From assembly GCA_963920705.1 (NCBI GenBank), contig OY987228.1, positions 1,550,001 through 1,614,000 on the forward strand: a stretch of DNA of 64,000 nt. Direction: 5' to 3'. The notes under the pieces were generated by a model. It saw only the letters and a program-made list of their open reading frames with translations. It was not told where the DNA came from and searched no databases. Positions 1-10,766 of this stretch are shown here, one piece after another; within the stretch, counting starts at the first letter, position 1, and the number at the start of each line of letters is the position of its first letter. The stretch comes from Odiellus spinosus (Eukaryota > Arthropoda > Arachnida > Opiliones > Phalangiidae). Position numbers and translations under genes: made by a program.

Positions 1-2293
1 TTTATTTCCTTCCTTTGCTCAATACTAATCATTGAAACTTCCGCGCCATTATCGAGTCTTGGTATTGTTCCGTGTTTAAAATTTACGGAAATGATATGGG
101 GGATTCGATAACATCTCCTTCGTTTGATTAATACCAATCTAAGGGGAGGAGAGGTTTCCGATGAATTATAATTAGTAGATCTTAGTGAGTTGTAGCAGGA
201 GGCTGGGCGTTTATTACTCTGCCTCCCGCTCCGGCGTTTCCCTGGTTCTGATTTCTGAAAACTCTTGGGGAAGGACAGCTTCTTGCTAAATGTCCAGTCC
301 CATTGCAGTTGAAGTAGGTGAATTGATTTCTGGGGTTTTTTGCAGATTGAGATGTTCTTGTTGAATTTCCCCGGGGATTTTGATATCTGTTTCCCGTGGG
401 GGGAAGTGCTCTTGTTCTGGTATTGTTAGAACTAGTGTTTTTGCTGTCTTCGGTTTCTATCATAACCCCGTCCTCTTTGTTGGCTTGGATTGTTGAATCG
501 TTGAGGATAACCCGTTGGAGGAGTTGGTAGAAAACGCGACCAGGTTTCATTCGCTTGTTGTGTGTATTGAGGAGCCATGCTTGGGAATGCCCATGATAAA
601 TACATAAAAGGATTTATTGGTGCGGGATATGGGTCGTTCTCTGACTCATTCCCACTAGGGAAAGTCTGGTAATGAGACCAAGCCACTCCATAAGGGCTCA
701 TCGGACTGATTCCGCTGGGTAATTGAGGTCTAATTTGTGTAGACAGTGTTGCGAATGTTTCTGCCATTGTCGCTTCCGTGGTTACCAGAGCTAAAGATCT
801 TGAAGTTTCTGTTAAGACACTAGGAGTTCTTGGAGTTTCACTAGGAGATGTTTTCGGAGTTTCTTTATCAGTCTTGACTGATGTTTCAGCAGGCACACTC
901 ATTTTCTCCTTCTTTACTGGAAAAAGTCCTAATGTCTGTTCAATTCGTAAGGAATGATGGTGTAGTTCTGAGACTGATTTAGCTTCCATGAAGACCAATA
1001 ATTGTTTTATTTCCGTCCTAAGGGTGGAAATCAGCTCGACTTTGGAAATGGGAGGGTTTAAATCTTGATTTACTCGAGCAAAATGACCAAAAAATTCGTC
1101 TACAGATTCTTTCGGTCGCTGCTTTTTGTTCATTAGTTCAGCTCTCGCTTGAGCTTCAGCTTCTTCGACTCGGTAATGAAGCCTCATTTGTGCTTTAAAT
1201 TCATACAAGGATAGTTCGCCGGGAAGTGATCTGAACCAGTATTTTGCATGCGATCTCATCAGGAGAGGCATCATCTCCATTTTCCTGTCATCTGCGATTT
1301 TGTTATATTTGGCATATTCTTCGAATCCCTGAAGAAATTCGGAGGGACTGTCTTCCACTTCTAAACTGGTGTTTCGTAAAATCTGTGCCAATAATGCTGT
1401 AGTCAGCGGGTCCGAAGTTGATGGTGTTGGAAAAGACCCGCTTACATTGGGAATTCTCATTCCAACAGGTGTGGAAATTTGGGAAAGCTGTGCCGGCGTT
1501 CCTTGACTTGTTCCACTGGGAGTCACTGAAACTGGCGTTGGAATGGCGGAAGATATGGTTGTTGTGACCGTGGTTGTAGTAATTGTTGGGACTTGTGCAG
1601 GAGTAACCGTAGGTACAGGTGCTACCATTGAAGCTGTGGTTGTTATAGTAATTTGGAATTGACCACTCGTCACTGATGGTTGATTCCCCACTGGGTAAGT
1701 CCCTGGCTGAAATTGGGGGAATACGGAAAATTCCAGGGTGGAAAACCGTACCCCACTTTGGGTCCTAATCCCATCATGGCGGGATAAGGCCAAGGGCATG
1801 GCATGGTTGGCGGAATTATTTGTGGAATTTGTCCCGTAGTTAGTCCTAGTCCGGTTGATGGTGTTGCTGCCAAAGTGACTACCGTTGTGGGAGTTGTTAT
1901 TGAAGGAGCTGTTGTTGAAAGGGCCGGTGTCGACGGAACTATGGTCGAAAGCGCTCTTATTGACGGTGTTGCTATCGAAGGTTTTGTTATCGAAGGTACT
2001 GTGGTCGGTGGAGTTGACGGAATTGGTGCTATTGTTATGGACGCAGCTGTTATAGGAGTTGTCATCCTAGGACGAGGACTTCCCATGGCGGGAACATTTC
2101 CAGTCGGTTGTGATATGTGTAAGCTATGATAGATGGCGACACGCTCTCCATGATCTCCTATTTTATTTTTTATTAGACGCCTCCCCTTTCCCTCCACGAG
2201 GAGAGAAAGGCTCAACGTAAACGTTAGGATATTCCTAGTTCTCTCTTTAGACACGAGTCTGATGACAACGTCGCGCAGGTTAAGCCTCGCCAT
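1..2293 (-). mobile_element. Ty3/Gypsy-type LTR retrotransposon fossil, gag end
   Basis: This is the 5' coding part of a retrotransposon on the minus strand: a Gag region followed, at the window edge, by the start of an aspartic protease. On the minus strand near positions 27-53 the frame reads DNGAEVSMI, the usual D-x-G-A active-site style of a retropepsin. The pol gene would lie to the left of the window. I could not identify a primer-binding site or LTR with confidence between 2.3 and 3.2 kb; that stretch holds a minisatellite and otherwise nothing recognisable. The element looks broken in a few places, and I see no second LTR by which to date it. Confidence 0.7.
182..2293 (-). pseudogene. 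gag: Gypsy-type Gag polyprotein region
   Basis: The minus-strand frames give a long Pro/Ser/Thr/Ile-rich N-terminal segment (about 1800-2290), then a capsid-like helical domain at about 900-1450 with the typical retrotransposon Gag pattern (a short frame containing AKYWFRSLPGE, then ELMNKKQRPKESVDEFF), and then a basic nucleocapsid segment at about 280-400 with one zinc-knuckle-like motif ending in GHLARSC. Gag binds the element's RNA and forms its particle. The P/S/T-rich leader is unusually long for a Gypsy Gag. The assignment rests on overall pattern, since capsid sequences are poorly conserved. The copy is a broken fossil. Confidence 0.65.
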
Positions 2294-2597
2294 GTAACTT
2301 TCATTTGTTTACTTAAACTATTAAACGTTAACTATATTTTAATTGCAAATGCGAACTAGTTATTTATTCACGATGAACAACGATAAAAGTACGCTTATCT
2401 CAGAAGTGGGATCAGAACGAGTATCTAATGACGATTTAGAGACACACGCCTACGAAATTATTGCAAAACAATGGACAACGAGGCGGCGCCATATTTGATT
2501 TTTTCCAAATCCGAGAACGATTACTCAACGTGATGAAGAAAACTACGAAAACGGGCAAGCTAAAGTCAAGAATACTCCAATAATATCAATACGAAAT

Positions 2598-2835
2598 AAT
2601 CAAGATTATAAAACGATACCACCTTAATCAAGATTATAAAACGATACCACCTTAATCAAGATTATAAAACGATACCACCTTAATCAAGATTATAAAACGA
2701 TACCACCTTAATCAAGATTATAAAACGATACCACCTTAATCAAGATTATACTACGAAACTTTCATAATCAAGATTATAACACGAAACGATAATAATCAAG
2801 ATTATACAACGAAACCTTCATAGTCAAGATCATAC
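2598..2835. repeat. 28-bp minisatellite
   Basis: About five near-identical 28-bp units run from 2598 to about 2740, each beginning AATCAAGATTATAAAACGAT; three or four diverged units with other 3' halves continue to about 2835. The array lies upstream (5') of the Gypsy Gag frame, so it may belong to that element's leader or LTR. The rest of 2294-3190 holds no gene that I can see. Confidence 0.9.
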
Positions 2836-3192
2836 CACGAACCTTCAAGACAAAGTAAGAAAAATATGATATCACGAAAATTTATCACTGAACGAGAATC
2901 TCATGCAACGCTAGTTATGTCCTCACATTGCTGAATTGAGGCGCAGCAGTAGAATATTTAATTCAAATCAGGCAAACGAAAATAGCACAGCACCTGCGAT
3001 AACGTCTTGCCGTAAGTGTCTTAATATTTGTTCTTTCAATTTGTACTCCTATTTTTCTGACGTAATCTTCAAAATATCCGGCGCAATATTACTTTCCTTT
3101 ATCGGTTCTTAACCTTATAATTTTCATTCCTGTTTGTCACTCAGACCAAGCTTTAAATTCTTGGAACTTTTAAAGGCTTAAATTTTTCTTCT

Positions 3193-3689
3193 TCATAGTA
3201 TAAACGATTGCTTTTCTTGAGAAGTCATCAATGAAATTAATAAAATAATTGCTCCTCCTTGACTGGTTACTGGGGAATGTCTCCGTACATCACTATGTAT
3301 TAATTCTAGCGGTGCTTTCGTTTTTATTGTTTCAAAAACTTTCGACGGAGCCTTCGTTGATTTCGAAACTTTGCATGGTACGCAATCATCCATCTCTCCT
3401 TTTATATCGGGTAGTCCATTCTTTGAAGACTATGATGGCCTAATCTTAGATGCCAAAGTTTATTTTCATTTCGGCTAGCCTTTGCACTTGATTGGTTTTC
3501 AATTTCTCTCGAATTATAATCGTATGGTTCTCTTGGAATCTTTCTTATATTCGTTGTTACATAGACATTCAAAACATAAAGATTACTCTCATCTTGAGGA
3601 TAGCCGGACATATAAAGTTTTCCTTTCTTGTCATAAATCCTGACAGTTCCATTTGAAATTACGGATTCTAATCCAATACGATCAACCAA
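3193..3689 (-). pseudogene. Copia GAG-pre-integrase and integrase start
   Basis: The motif LWHLRLGH in the frame near 3430 is the histidine pair of the HHCC zinc domain that precedes Copia integrases (GAG_pre-integrs family). The matching cysteine pair, CVPCKVSKSTKAP, lies near 3370, followed by the beginning of the catalytic core (LELIHSDV), where D would be the first catalytic aspartate. In an intact element this protein inserts the cDNA into the host genome. Only the start of integrase remains, and the copy is a broken fossil. Confidence 0.8.
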
Positions 3690-3784
3690 CCGTGCTGATA
3701 GTAAGTTTCGACTATAGTTCGGTAAATAATATACATTTCGTAAGTATGTCAGATTTTCTTTATTTTCACTTTTCGCTATAATAC

Positions 3785-4258
3785 CTATTTTGATTGACCA
3801 TCTGGCGTATTTATTGAAGTTGTATCTTCTCTAAAGTTGAAAAACCATTCTTTCTTAAAACAGAAATGGTGAGTTGCGGCACAATCAAAAATCCATGCTT
3901 CTTTATTACTCTCTGATACCATTGCTGATGTATAAAACGTTTGTGCAATTCTTCTATTATGTTTTGAATCATCAGATTTAGATCTGAAATATCCTACTTG
4001 GAGGGAATTATTCGGATACCTTGAATCTCTTGATGATGGACCTTGGTTATTATATCGTCGATTTTTACTTCGTTCTCCTCTACAATTTCTTGCAAAGAGC
4101 CCTGGTTTCTGACAATTAAAACATACATCTCTCGTATCTGGTCCCTTTAATTGATAATTTGGTTGACTCTTTTGATTCTTATTTCTGTTTCCGTTATACC
4201 TCTTATTTGATTTAGCTTCTGATGAAAATCCTGCAGATTGATAGTTTGAAGTTTCCAT
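3785..4258 (-). pseudogene. Copia nucleocapsid zinc knuckle and aspartic protease
   Basis: The frame carries the zinc knuckle CFNCQKPGLFARNC (a CCHC motif for RNA binding) and, about 65 residues on, WIFDCAATHHFC, which corresponds to the Copia protease signature W-x-x-D-S-A/G-A-T-x-H. The stretch between is basic and Ser/Asn/Arg-rich, as is normal for the Gag-to-protease junction. It sits immediately 5' of the GAG-pre-integrase region and just 3' of the hAT insertion. Confidence 0.85.
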
Positions 4259-4347
4259 ATCTTTAGCTTCCCTTCTTTGTCGTTCCTATTCTGCGATCAG
4301 GAGCGGTTTTATCTTTGCTGAAGTAAAATCTTTCTTACTCATACTAT

Positions 4348-7091
4348 CAGGGTTGGCAAGTTTTTGCAAAGGGTGGAAAAAACCTCGTTTTTTTCCAGGT
4401 TAAAACAGGGGTGGCAAAAACTAGATTTTTCCGCGGTTTCTTCCACCTAGTTTTAACCAGGCTAAAACTATGTGGCAAAAATTGATTTTGCCGCGGTTTT
4501 TTCCACTTCAAGTGGTTTTTTCGATTAAAAAAAAAAAACAAGAAACAGAAAAAAAAGTTCAAAAATTCGTCCAGCATTGAGAATAAGATTGAGAAATATC
4601 TCAAACTGTAAGACACCGTTAGTGGGAAAGGGTTCAAAACTTATACTCCTAACTCGCGCGTTATTTATTGTCACTTGACACCATTACCAAAGTCTTGGGA
4701 CTCTTACTCTTTTCATTCTTCTAGAGACTTACACTTTGGTGACATCACATGGTGATGGATTTAGTTTTCCCTTTTCAGTTTATAAAAGAAAAATACATCT
4801 CTTTTTCATGTTTCCATTATTTAGCTCTATTTTCTTTATTGGAGTAACACCTGTTTTCAAGTGTTTTGGGAAACTTTTGGTATTTTTTTTTCTTTAGTTT
4901 TTTTTCCAATATTTCTCAACTGCTTTATGGGAGGCTTCCCACCTCTCTAAGTTAAAAACACCAGGGGAGAGATTCCAATAATTCAAGGGACTAGTTTAAA
5001 TAAAAACTAGTAATTGTAGGTTGACTTTGAAAAGAAGATAAAAAAAAAGAAATCTCTAATTATTTCAGATAACAGCTAGTACTAGTTGACTCCTTGTTTC
5101 AAGTGATACAGTTTATTAGTAAAAAATCTAAAAATGAACAAGGGAGGTAGGAAATTAGACAATATATGGAAGGAATTTATCAGAGTTGAAATTGACGGGA
5201 AAGTTAAAGCCAAGAGTATCAAAACAATTAGGATGAAAAATCTCGTTTCTAAGCTCTGCTCCAAATCTATTGAACCTGTATCGGAAATTGTTTCGGACAT
5301 CTTTAGTGATCGTGAGGACATTCACGACAACGATATTGCAGCAGGATATAATGATATCGATACAGCTACCAATTCATTACTTGTGACTGGAGAAAAACGG
5401 AGAAAGGTAATCTTATGTAATGGTTCTTTAGACAAGTATGTGGTCCCTACCAACTCTTCAAAAAAAGAACTGGATAAATTTGTATCGGAGTTTTTTTGTT
5501 CTTCAAATATTCCATTTTCGGTTGTTGAAAACGCGAAATTTGTGCAAATGGTGAATGCTCTACGTCCAGGATATGTTCCACTAAACCGAAAAGCTTTAGC
5601 TGGTAGACTATTAGACGCTTCGTACAAGGAAATGCAAGATGAAATGAAATTCTCTGTTAAAGGTAAAGAAGGAACCTTGATGGTAGATGGATGGAGTAAT
5701 ATTCATAATGATCCAATAACTGTAGCCTGCATGCAAGTTGAAGGGACACCATACTTCATTGAATCTCTGGATGCTCTTTCAAACAAAAAGGACGCCAATT
5801 ACAGGACCACCTTCTCTCAAGGTGCCATAAAAAAATTAAAGATGACTACAACTGTAGTATAAGAACTATAGTAAGTGACAACGAAGCAACAATGGTTAAA
5901 ATGCGAAAACAGTTGGAAATGGATGATAATAGTTTAGTTACTTATGGTTGCGCATCTCATTGGCTTAACCTACTAGGGTAGGATCTAACTCCTGCAGCTG
6001 TGATCAAACATGTTGTTGAAGTTCACAAATACTTTAGGAATGTTCACGCGGCAAATGGATGGCTTAGGGAATGTGAAGGCCATATAAAACCTCAACTTCC
6101 GGGGGAAACTAGATGGAATAGTCAATTTGATACTTTGGTAGGTTATTTAAAAAACCACCTTCACTATTTAAGCATAGTAAATGAGAATTTTGATACCATG
6201 GATAAGTCGGTCGTTAGAAAAATTAGGGATTTCAATTTGCAGAGGCAAATAAAAGACCTGGTGAGCCAGCTCAAACCCGTAGCAGTAGGATTAGACATTT
6301 TACAAGGACATGAAGCAACCAATGCGGATGCGTGCCACGTTTTCCTAAGTCTTTTGCAAAATGAAAATCTCGCCCATAAGAAAGATAGTGTGTTGAAGAG
6401 GTTTAGAGACGCAATAAAACCTCAACATATGTTAGCTTATCTTCTTCATCCAAAGTATAATGGTGAATTCTTAGAGGATTATCAAAAGGAAGAAGCGCGA
6501 AATTGGATCAATAGTTTAGATGATAGGTTTTTACTGTATGTCATTGCTTATGAAGCTAAGGGTGAACCGTTTCCCGCTTCCTATTTCGCTCCAAGTGTTA
6601 TGAAAAATATGAATCCAAATAATAAGCCATCTTTTAACCTGCCCAGCTAGCTCAGCCTCGATAGAAAGAGTGTTCTCCAGTTTGCCATTCATTAATGGTA
6701 AACTACGAAACAGACTGCAATTAGAAACAGCATCTAAACTACTGTTTTGTTATCAAATGCTTAATAGAAGACAGCCAGGAATTTTTGAATTCTAGTTGAA
6801 AAATTCGGCTATTTTTGTAAATAGTGTTAGTTGTGTAACTGCATTATAAAATAAAGTTATTTTGTCTTATCTTATACTCCTCAGTTTTTATTTCTTTAAA
6901 TAAAAAACACGTCATTTCATTAAAGCAATTAAACTCCCTTTAATAGCATTCTACCCTTGATTTGTAGTTTTTGCCACTTTTGGCCGGTTTTTTCCGGTTA
7001 AAGCCACTTTTTGATACATGTCCCGGCAAAAACTAGTTTTAGCCGGGACAGGTGGCAAAAACTAGTTTTAGCCGGCTAATTGCCAACCCTG
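4348..7091 (+). mobile_element. hAT DNA transposon
   Basis: The 12-bp terminal inverted repeats CAGGGTTGGCAA (4348-4359) and TTGCCAACCCTG (7080-7091) are perfect and have the CAG...CTG ends common in hAT elements. The flanking 8-mers CATACTAT (4340-4347) and CATCATAT (7092-7099) match at six of eight positions, which fits an aged 8-bp target duplication. Subterminal regions contain repeated GGCAAAAACTAG-type motifs on both strands, likely transposase binding sites. The element is 2.74 kb, encodes a hAT transposase on the plus strand, and is inserted in the gag region of a Copia fossil. Confidence 0.9.
5134..6795 (+). pseudogene. hAT transposase, frameshifted
   Basis: The first frame (5134-5862) begins with a degenerate BED-finger-like segment (NIWKEFIRVEIDGKVKAKS...), then PFSVVENAKFVQMVNALRPGY and LAGRLLDASY, both characteristic of hAT transposases, and VDGWSN holding the first catalytic Asp. 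About 5860-5985, in another frame, reads VSDNEATMVKM (second Asp) and YGCASHWLNLL, the hAT CxxH motif. The frame at 6000-6650 carries the insertion-domain region with GETRWNSQFDTL. A further frame at about 6645-6795 reads ASIERVFSSLPFINGKLRNRL, the C-terminal dimerisation domain. At least three frame changes or stops make it non-functional. It would have cut and pasted its own element. Confidence 0.88.
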
Positions 7092-7631
7092 CATCATATG
7101 AGCGTGAACGACTGTGTTTTGGTATTGCGCCGGAAGTTTAAATATCATTTGAAATGCTATTTCATCATCTGGAAGCGTTCGTCCTGCTAGATCTAGTGGT
7201 TCACAACACTCATTGCTCTTGCTATGTATCCTTATAAATTCGGATCGAAGAGCGGCGATTCTTGCAATAGATTTCGGTTCATAGATATCATTTAAAATAT
7301 CCCATGCTTCTTTCGCGGTTTTACATTGAGCAATTATTCTGTTATGTTGATTATCGATAGCCAAAGAGATCTTTGAAAGGGTGCGTTGTTTTCTGAGATT
7401 ATAACGTTCTTTTTCTTCTATCTTTGCTGTATCACCAGGCGGTGTTTCTGAACCTTCATCTATTCCCCAAAGGCCATAATCTAACAATGGCATATACATG
7501 TCGAATTTCCATTGTTCATAATTCAAATCATTTAGTTTCTTAAACGAAAATGGTACTTGATTTTGTTCTCGAGTGTCATAACCCGCCTTCGCCATATTTC
7601 TTTTCAAAACTAAGCCTTGCCACTTCAACAC
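7092..7631 (-). pseudogene. gag: Copia Gag, N-terminal part
   Basis: The minus-strand frame starts near the primer-binding site and reads FKKLNDLNYEQWKFDM (the W-x-x-W-like start of the DUF4219/UBN2 type Copia Gag), then AKEAWDILNDIYEP and LPDDEIAFQMIFKLPAQYQ, all standard Copia Gag landmarks. It ends where the hAT element is inserted. The first Met may be further in (MAKAGYD...). The product would form the virus-like particle. Confidence 0.85.
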
Positions 7632-7661
7632 TTCTCAATATTATTCTTCACCTTGTAAACC

Positions 7662-7673
7662 ACTCTGCTACCA
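7662..7673 (-). other. Primer-binding site, initiator Met tRNA
   Basis: On the minus strand this reads TGGTAGCAGAGT, complementary to the 3' end of animal initiator methionine tRNA except at the last base. It directly abuts the inner end of the 5' LTR, as in Copia elements. Confidence 0.8.
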
Positions 7674-7986
7674 TGATATAAATTTCTTATTACAAGGTAA
7701 ATATGTTGAGATCCAAACTTGCAATTTTAAGTTATATAATTTTACATTTGTATAATCTCATATTTCGAAAAATCAGACCGTTCAGCTTGAGCGAAATTTA
7801 ACGACAATCTCCTCGATTTTTTTTCTTACTAGTTCAGGCTTAAAAAAAACTTTAATAAGTCAGTTCACTTCAGTTAAACTGAACCATTTACAAAGACTAA
7901 AATTAATACCAATTTTTCAGTCCACTGAGCTAACCTTGAGACTTTCTGCTAGGAGTATTAATTATAGGATGTCTAATTATAAGTCA
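7674..7986 (-). repeat. 5' LTR of the minus-strand Copia fossil
   Basis: On the minus strand it starts TGACTTATAATT at 7986 and ends AATTTATATCA at 7674, giving TG...CA ends that are partly inverted copies of each other. It sits exactly between the primer-binding site and the next repeat family. The length of 313 bp is usual for Copia. The outer end is inferred because the partner LTR is absent. Confidence 0.6.
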
Positions 7987-8566
7987 AGTTCTTATCAGAC
8001 GGCTGGAAGACCAGGTCCGTCAGGCTTTAACCTTTAGGAATGTGCGAAGTGTTGGGGCAATGGGCCTTGACTATGTTAAGGCGTTGGTCTCTTGTCCTAA
8101 GGAGTTCCAACTGAAGGCTTTTCGTATACAGGTTGGCATCGCAAGGAGTAGCGGTCAACCCATTTTTGTGAAATGTAGGGAGGCGTATTCGGATTGTGTT
8201 ACACTTTTACGCCAGGAACTCCCATCAGAGTATCCTATTATATTACTTACATATACGGGCAGTGTCGCGTTCACAAGGGAATTTTTGGACCATTTCTCTA
8301 GTATTTATTTCTCGTTTTCTTCGCTGGTGGGTGTATTTCATTTAACGGGTCCCCGGGATTCCTTGGTAGAGATTCCCCTTTCCAGGATATTGGTAGTGTC
8401 GAATTCCCCTGTTTTAAGTGGGTCTAGGGAGATTGCGACATCTGGGAATATTTATAAGACCTTACAAATAATGTTGGATCTCAGAGGTATACCTTTTCCG
8501 GAATTCGCCCGCATAGTTCGTGAAATACTTATCGCATTCTTTGAATTTAGATTGTTTTTCTCTTAA
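7987..8566 (+). pseudogene. TatD-like nuclease domain of a mobile element (copy 1)
   Basis: The open frame extends upstream of the Met at 8042 (RLEDQVRQALTFRNVR...). The layout LDYVKAL...CPKEFQLKAFRIQVGIARSSGQPIFVKCREAYSDCVTLL, then LLTYTGSVAFTREFLDHF, SIYFSFSSLVGVF, IPLSRILVVSNSPVL and IRGIPFPEFARIVRE-type C-terminus follows the central and C-terminal half of TatD metal-dependent nucleases (typical order: Q...F..QL.LA...G.P...H.R, TGS...A..FL, YISFSG, IPLDRLLVETDSP, EIRG). TatD enzymes are 3'-5' exonucleases on single-stranded DNA or RNA. Whether this relic family was catalytic is not known to me. A longer copy lies at 47.8-49.1 kb. Confidence 0.6.
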
Positions 8567-8920
8567 GCGTTTCAGGATTATGTTAAGTGGTTTGTTTTTT
8601 CTCGTTCAGGTTACAGTTTGGAATGCCAGGTTTTTTACTCTGGGTGACTAATTCCCAGTGCGTCATTTCTATTTTTTTTTATGTACTAAACAATTTTTGT
8701 GGGTTTTGGGGGGATTTTTTTTCTTTTTTTTTTGTTGCCTTCATTTCGAATTGTAATGTTTTGGCCTCACCTATTTTGTTGGTTTTTTTGTGTTTTTTGG
8801 TGTGTTTTCATTAATCAATCGACAGTGTTTTTATTTCATTAAAGTGCTTTCTTCCTGGCTTGTGTTTTGCTTTTTGTCTCTTTTTCCCTAGGGTATTTCC
8901 TTTTTTACGGGGTGGGGTAT

Positions 8921-9279
8921 TGTAAGGGGTGCTACTTACCTATAGAAGGAAAGTCCCTAGGTTTTCTTTAACCTAGATTTCGTCATGGCTAAACACTAAA
9001 TGAGCTTTACCCCTGCATCTCACTCTGGAGAAGACTTGGGTTAGAGGGCGCTACAGGCAACTACTTTAGTCATGTGATCAGTCGTTAATCAGGAAGGATA
9101 TATAAAAAAGACCGACAGTATTTGGGGGGGGAGGGGTTTGCTTGGTCGGAGGCTTCGAACGAAGGATAAAACTTATTGTATATTTTAGAACTCAGGTTAA
9201 ATAAATAAGTAATGTTATACAGTTTAAACGGCACCACTTTTATTTATAATTTTAGCCTATAGATAGCCGGCCAGCTACA
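8921..9279 (+). repeat. LTR-like terminal repeat of the TatD-bearing element (copy 1)
   Basis: It begins TGTAAGGGGTGCTACTTACC after the purine-rich tract ACGGGGTGGGG and ends GGCCAGCTACA. It contains AATAAATAAG near 9201, a possible polyadenylation signal. It matches 47120-47496 on the opposite strand along its whole length, with a poly-G run of variable length in the middle. Confidence 0.65.
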
Positions 9280-10029
9280 GATTTAACACAATAATATGGA
9301 AGAGCTATATACCTTTGTCTGCGCGCTAGTCTCAATCGGGCGGAGGATATGGGGGTCTTACGCCGCGCCTCATGTCACGTGCACAGGAAGCGGTTGACGG
9401 TTTTCTACGATAAGTGCGGGGGATATCAGGCTGCGGGGCTAGGCGCTGGCGGCAGAGCAGCTAGCTGTCTGTCGCGGACCTCGAAAGCTCGTGATAGGGT
9501 GAAAATAATAAGGCTTATAACGTCAAATCTAGTAAGCTCCTCCCATTCGAAACTAGCGTTATACCAGAAGTATAGCGTACGGTTCGATATTCTTGTGTTG
9601 AATCTATTCTTGATAATGTTAACAAATATGTTATTGGAGCTTCATATATATTGCTCATAATGTCCACTAATATATGACTTATGTCTAACACTAATGGAAG
9701 CATGAAACGTCGTCTGCTATCGGTTTTGTATTAAACTTTAACTAAATTAAAATGGGATTAGTTGTATAGAAACATTCAAATGTGGTAGTCTCTATTTAAA
9801 TTAATTCTTCACTACAAATAATTAGTTAGATGATAGTGTTGTATCGAACCATGAATAATCAACAGATAATACCATAAGAAATAATTATTAGGTTTCTATT
9901 ACAAAATACTTACGTCATTTAAGGTAGCGAAACATCCTACAATTTAGCTCCTGTACCATCCTACAACTTAACCCCGGTACCATCCTGCAAATTAACCGCC
10001 AGTATTATTTTATCAGTTTATATCATGCT
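9280..10029. other. No gene recognised
   Basis: The first part (about 9300-9500) is distinctly more GC-rich than its surroundings and holds a 103-codon open frame (9349-9660) with no family features. It could be the edge of another repeat. The rest is AT-rich. Near 9930-9990 there are three short direct repeats of the type CCATCCTACAA(C/A)TTA. Confidence 0.5.
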
Positions 10030-10470
10030 TTAAAGGGAGAATGCAACCTAATTGCAAGTGATTTTTTTAACGATTCCTTATCGTTTAAATAGGCCTAATC
10101 CATCGATAAAAAGTTTACAATACAAATATTAAACTAGAAATAAATTTAAAACTTACCCTGAAAATTGGCTTAGCGGGATTCATGGAGATCCTGAATTGCG
10201 TCCGTGTAAGGTCTAGCGACCAATGAGCAAAGGCCCGTCGTTCACGAGATCTCCACGAGACTTATGTTGCGTGCGATTGGTCGCTAGACCTTACACGCGA
10301 GCAAAACAGGACCTCCATGAATCCCACTAAGCCTATTTTCAGGGTAAGTTTTAAATTTATTTCCAGTTTAATATTTGTTTGTAAATATTTTCAGTAGTGG
10401 ATTAGGCCTATTTAAACAATAAGGAATCGATAAAAAAATAACTTGTTATTAGGTTGCATTCTCCCTTTAA
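10030..10470. mobile_element. Palindromic MITE with TTAA ends
   Basis: The two halves are inverted copies: TTAAAGGGAGAATGCAACC at 10030 returns as its reverse complement ending at 10470, and the match continues through TAGGCCTAATCCA, AACTTACCCTGAAAA and GGTCTAGCGACCAAT to a short central loop near 10235. Both ends carry TTAA, the target duplication used by piggyBac-type elements, though the tips do not start with the CCC typical of piggyBac. It has no coding capacity and would form a 200-bp hairpin. Confidence 0.75.
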
Positions 10471-10766
10471 TATTTTTGGAGCTGTAAGGCTCTTTCATCC
10501 CTAGTTCGTCAAATGCACGGGGTAAAAAACTCAAATGTTACAGCAAATAATCAAATCGAGAAAAACTAGACAACCACGTCAATCGAAAACCGTTATAGTG
10601 TCCGGAGAACCCGGTAGGGTTCTATGTTATGGGCTGATCATCATCTGTAATGTTATTTCAATTTCCTAAAAAATTCAGTCTCTAGCCAATCAAAACGCTC
10701 CATTTTCCCATAGAAATAACATTAAAATCGACTTTTTCGAGGACATGTCTGTTCCGGGGCATAACT

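Larger units (their letters stand above)
3193..7986 (-). mobile_element. Ty1/Copia retrotransposon fossil, minus strand, split by a hAT element
   Basis: Read on the minus strand, the order is 5' LTR (7674-7986), initiator-Met tRNA primer-binding site, Gag (7092-7631), zinc knuckle with protease (3785-4258), GAG-pre-integrase domain and the start of integrase (3193-3689). That is Copia gene order. A hAT transposon (4348-7091) is inserted within the gag region. The 3' half (reverse transcriptase, RNase H, 3' LTR) is not present below about 3.2 kb, so the copy is truncated and broken in several places. The hAT insertion is younger than the Copia copy. Confidence 0.85.
7987..9279 (+). mobile_element. 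3' end of an LTR-type element with TatD-like gene, copy 1
   Basis: This stretch aligns, in reverse orientation, with 47120-48370: the same coding segment (DQVRQAL, RNVR, LDYVKALVSCPKE, GQPIFVKC), the same T-rich 3' untranslated region and the same terminal repeat. The order coding segment, purine-rich tract, TG...CA repeat suggests the 3' end of an LTR retrotransposon with the TatD-like gene as its last gene. No reverse transcriptase is present in either copy, so the LTR assignment is inferred. The copy is a truncated fossil that abuts the Copia LTR. Confidence 0.6.
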
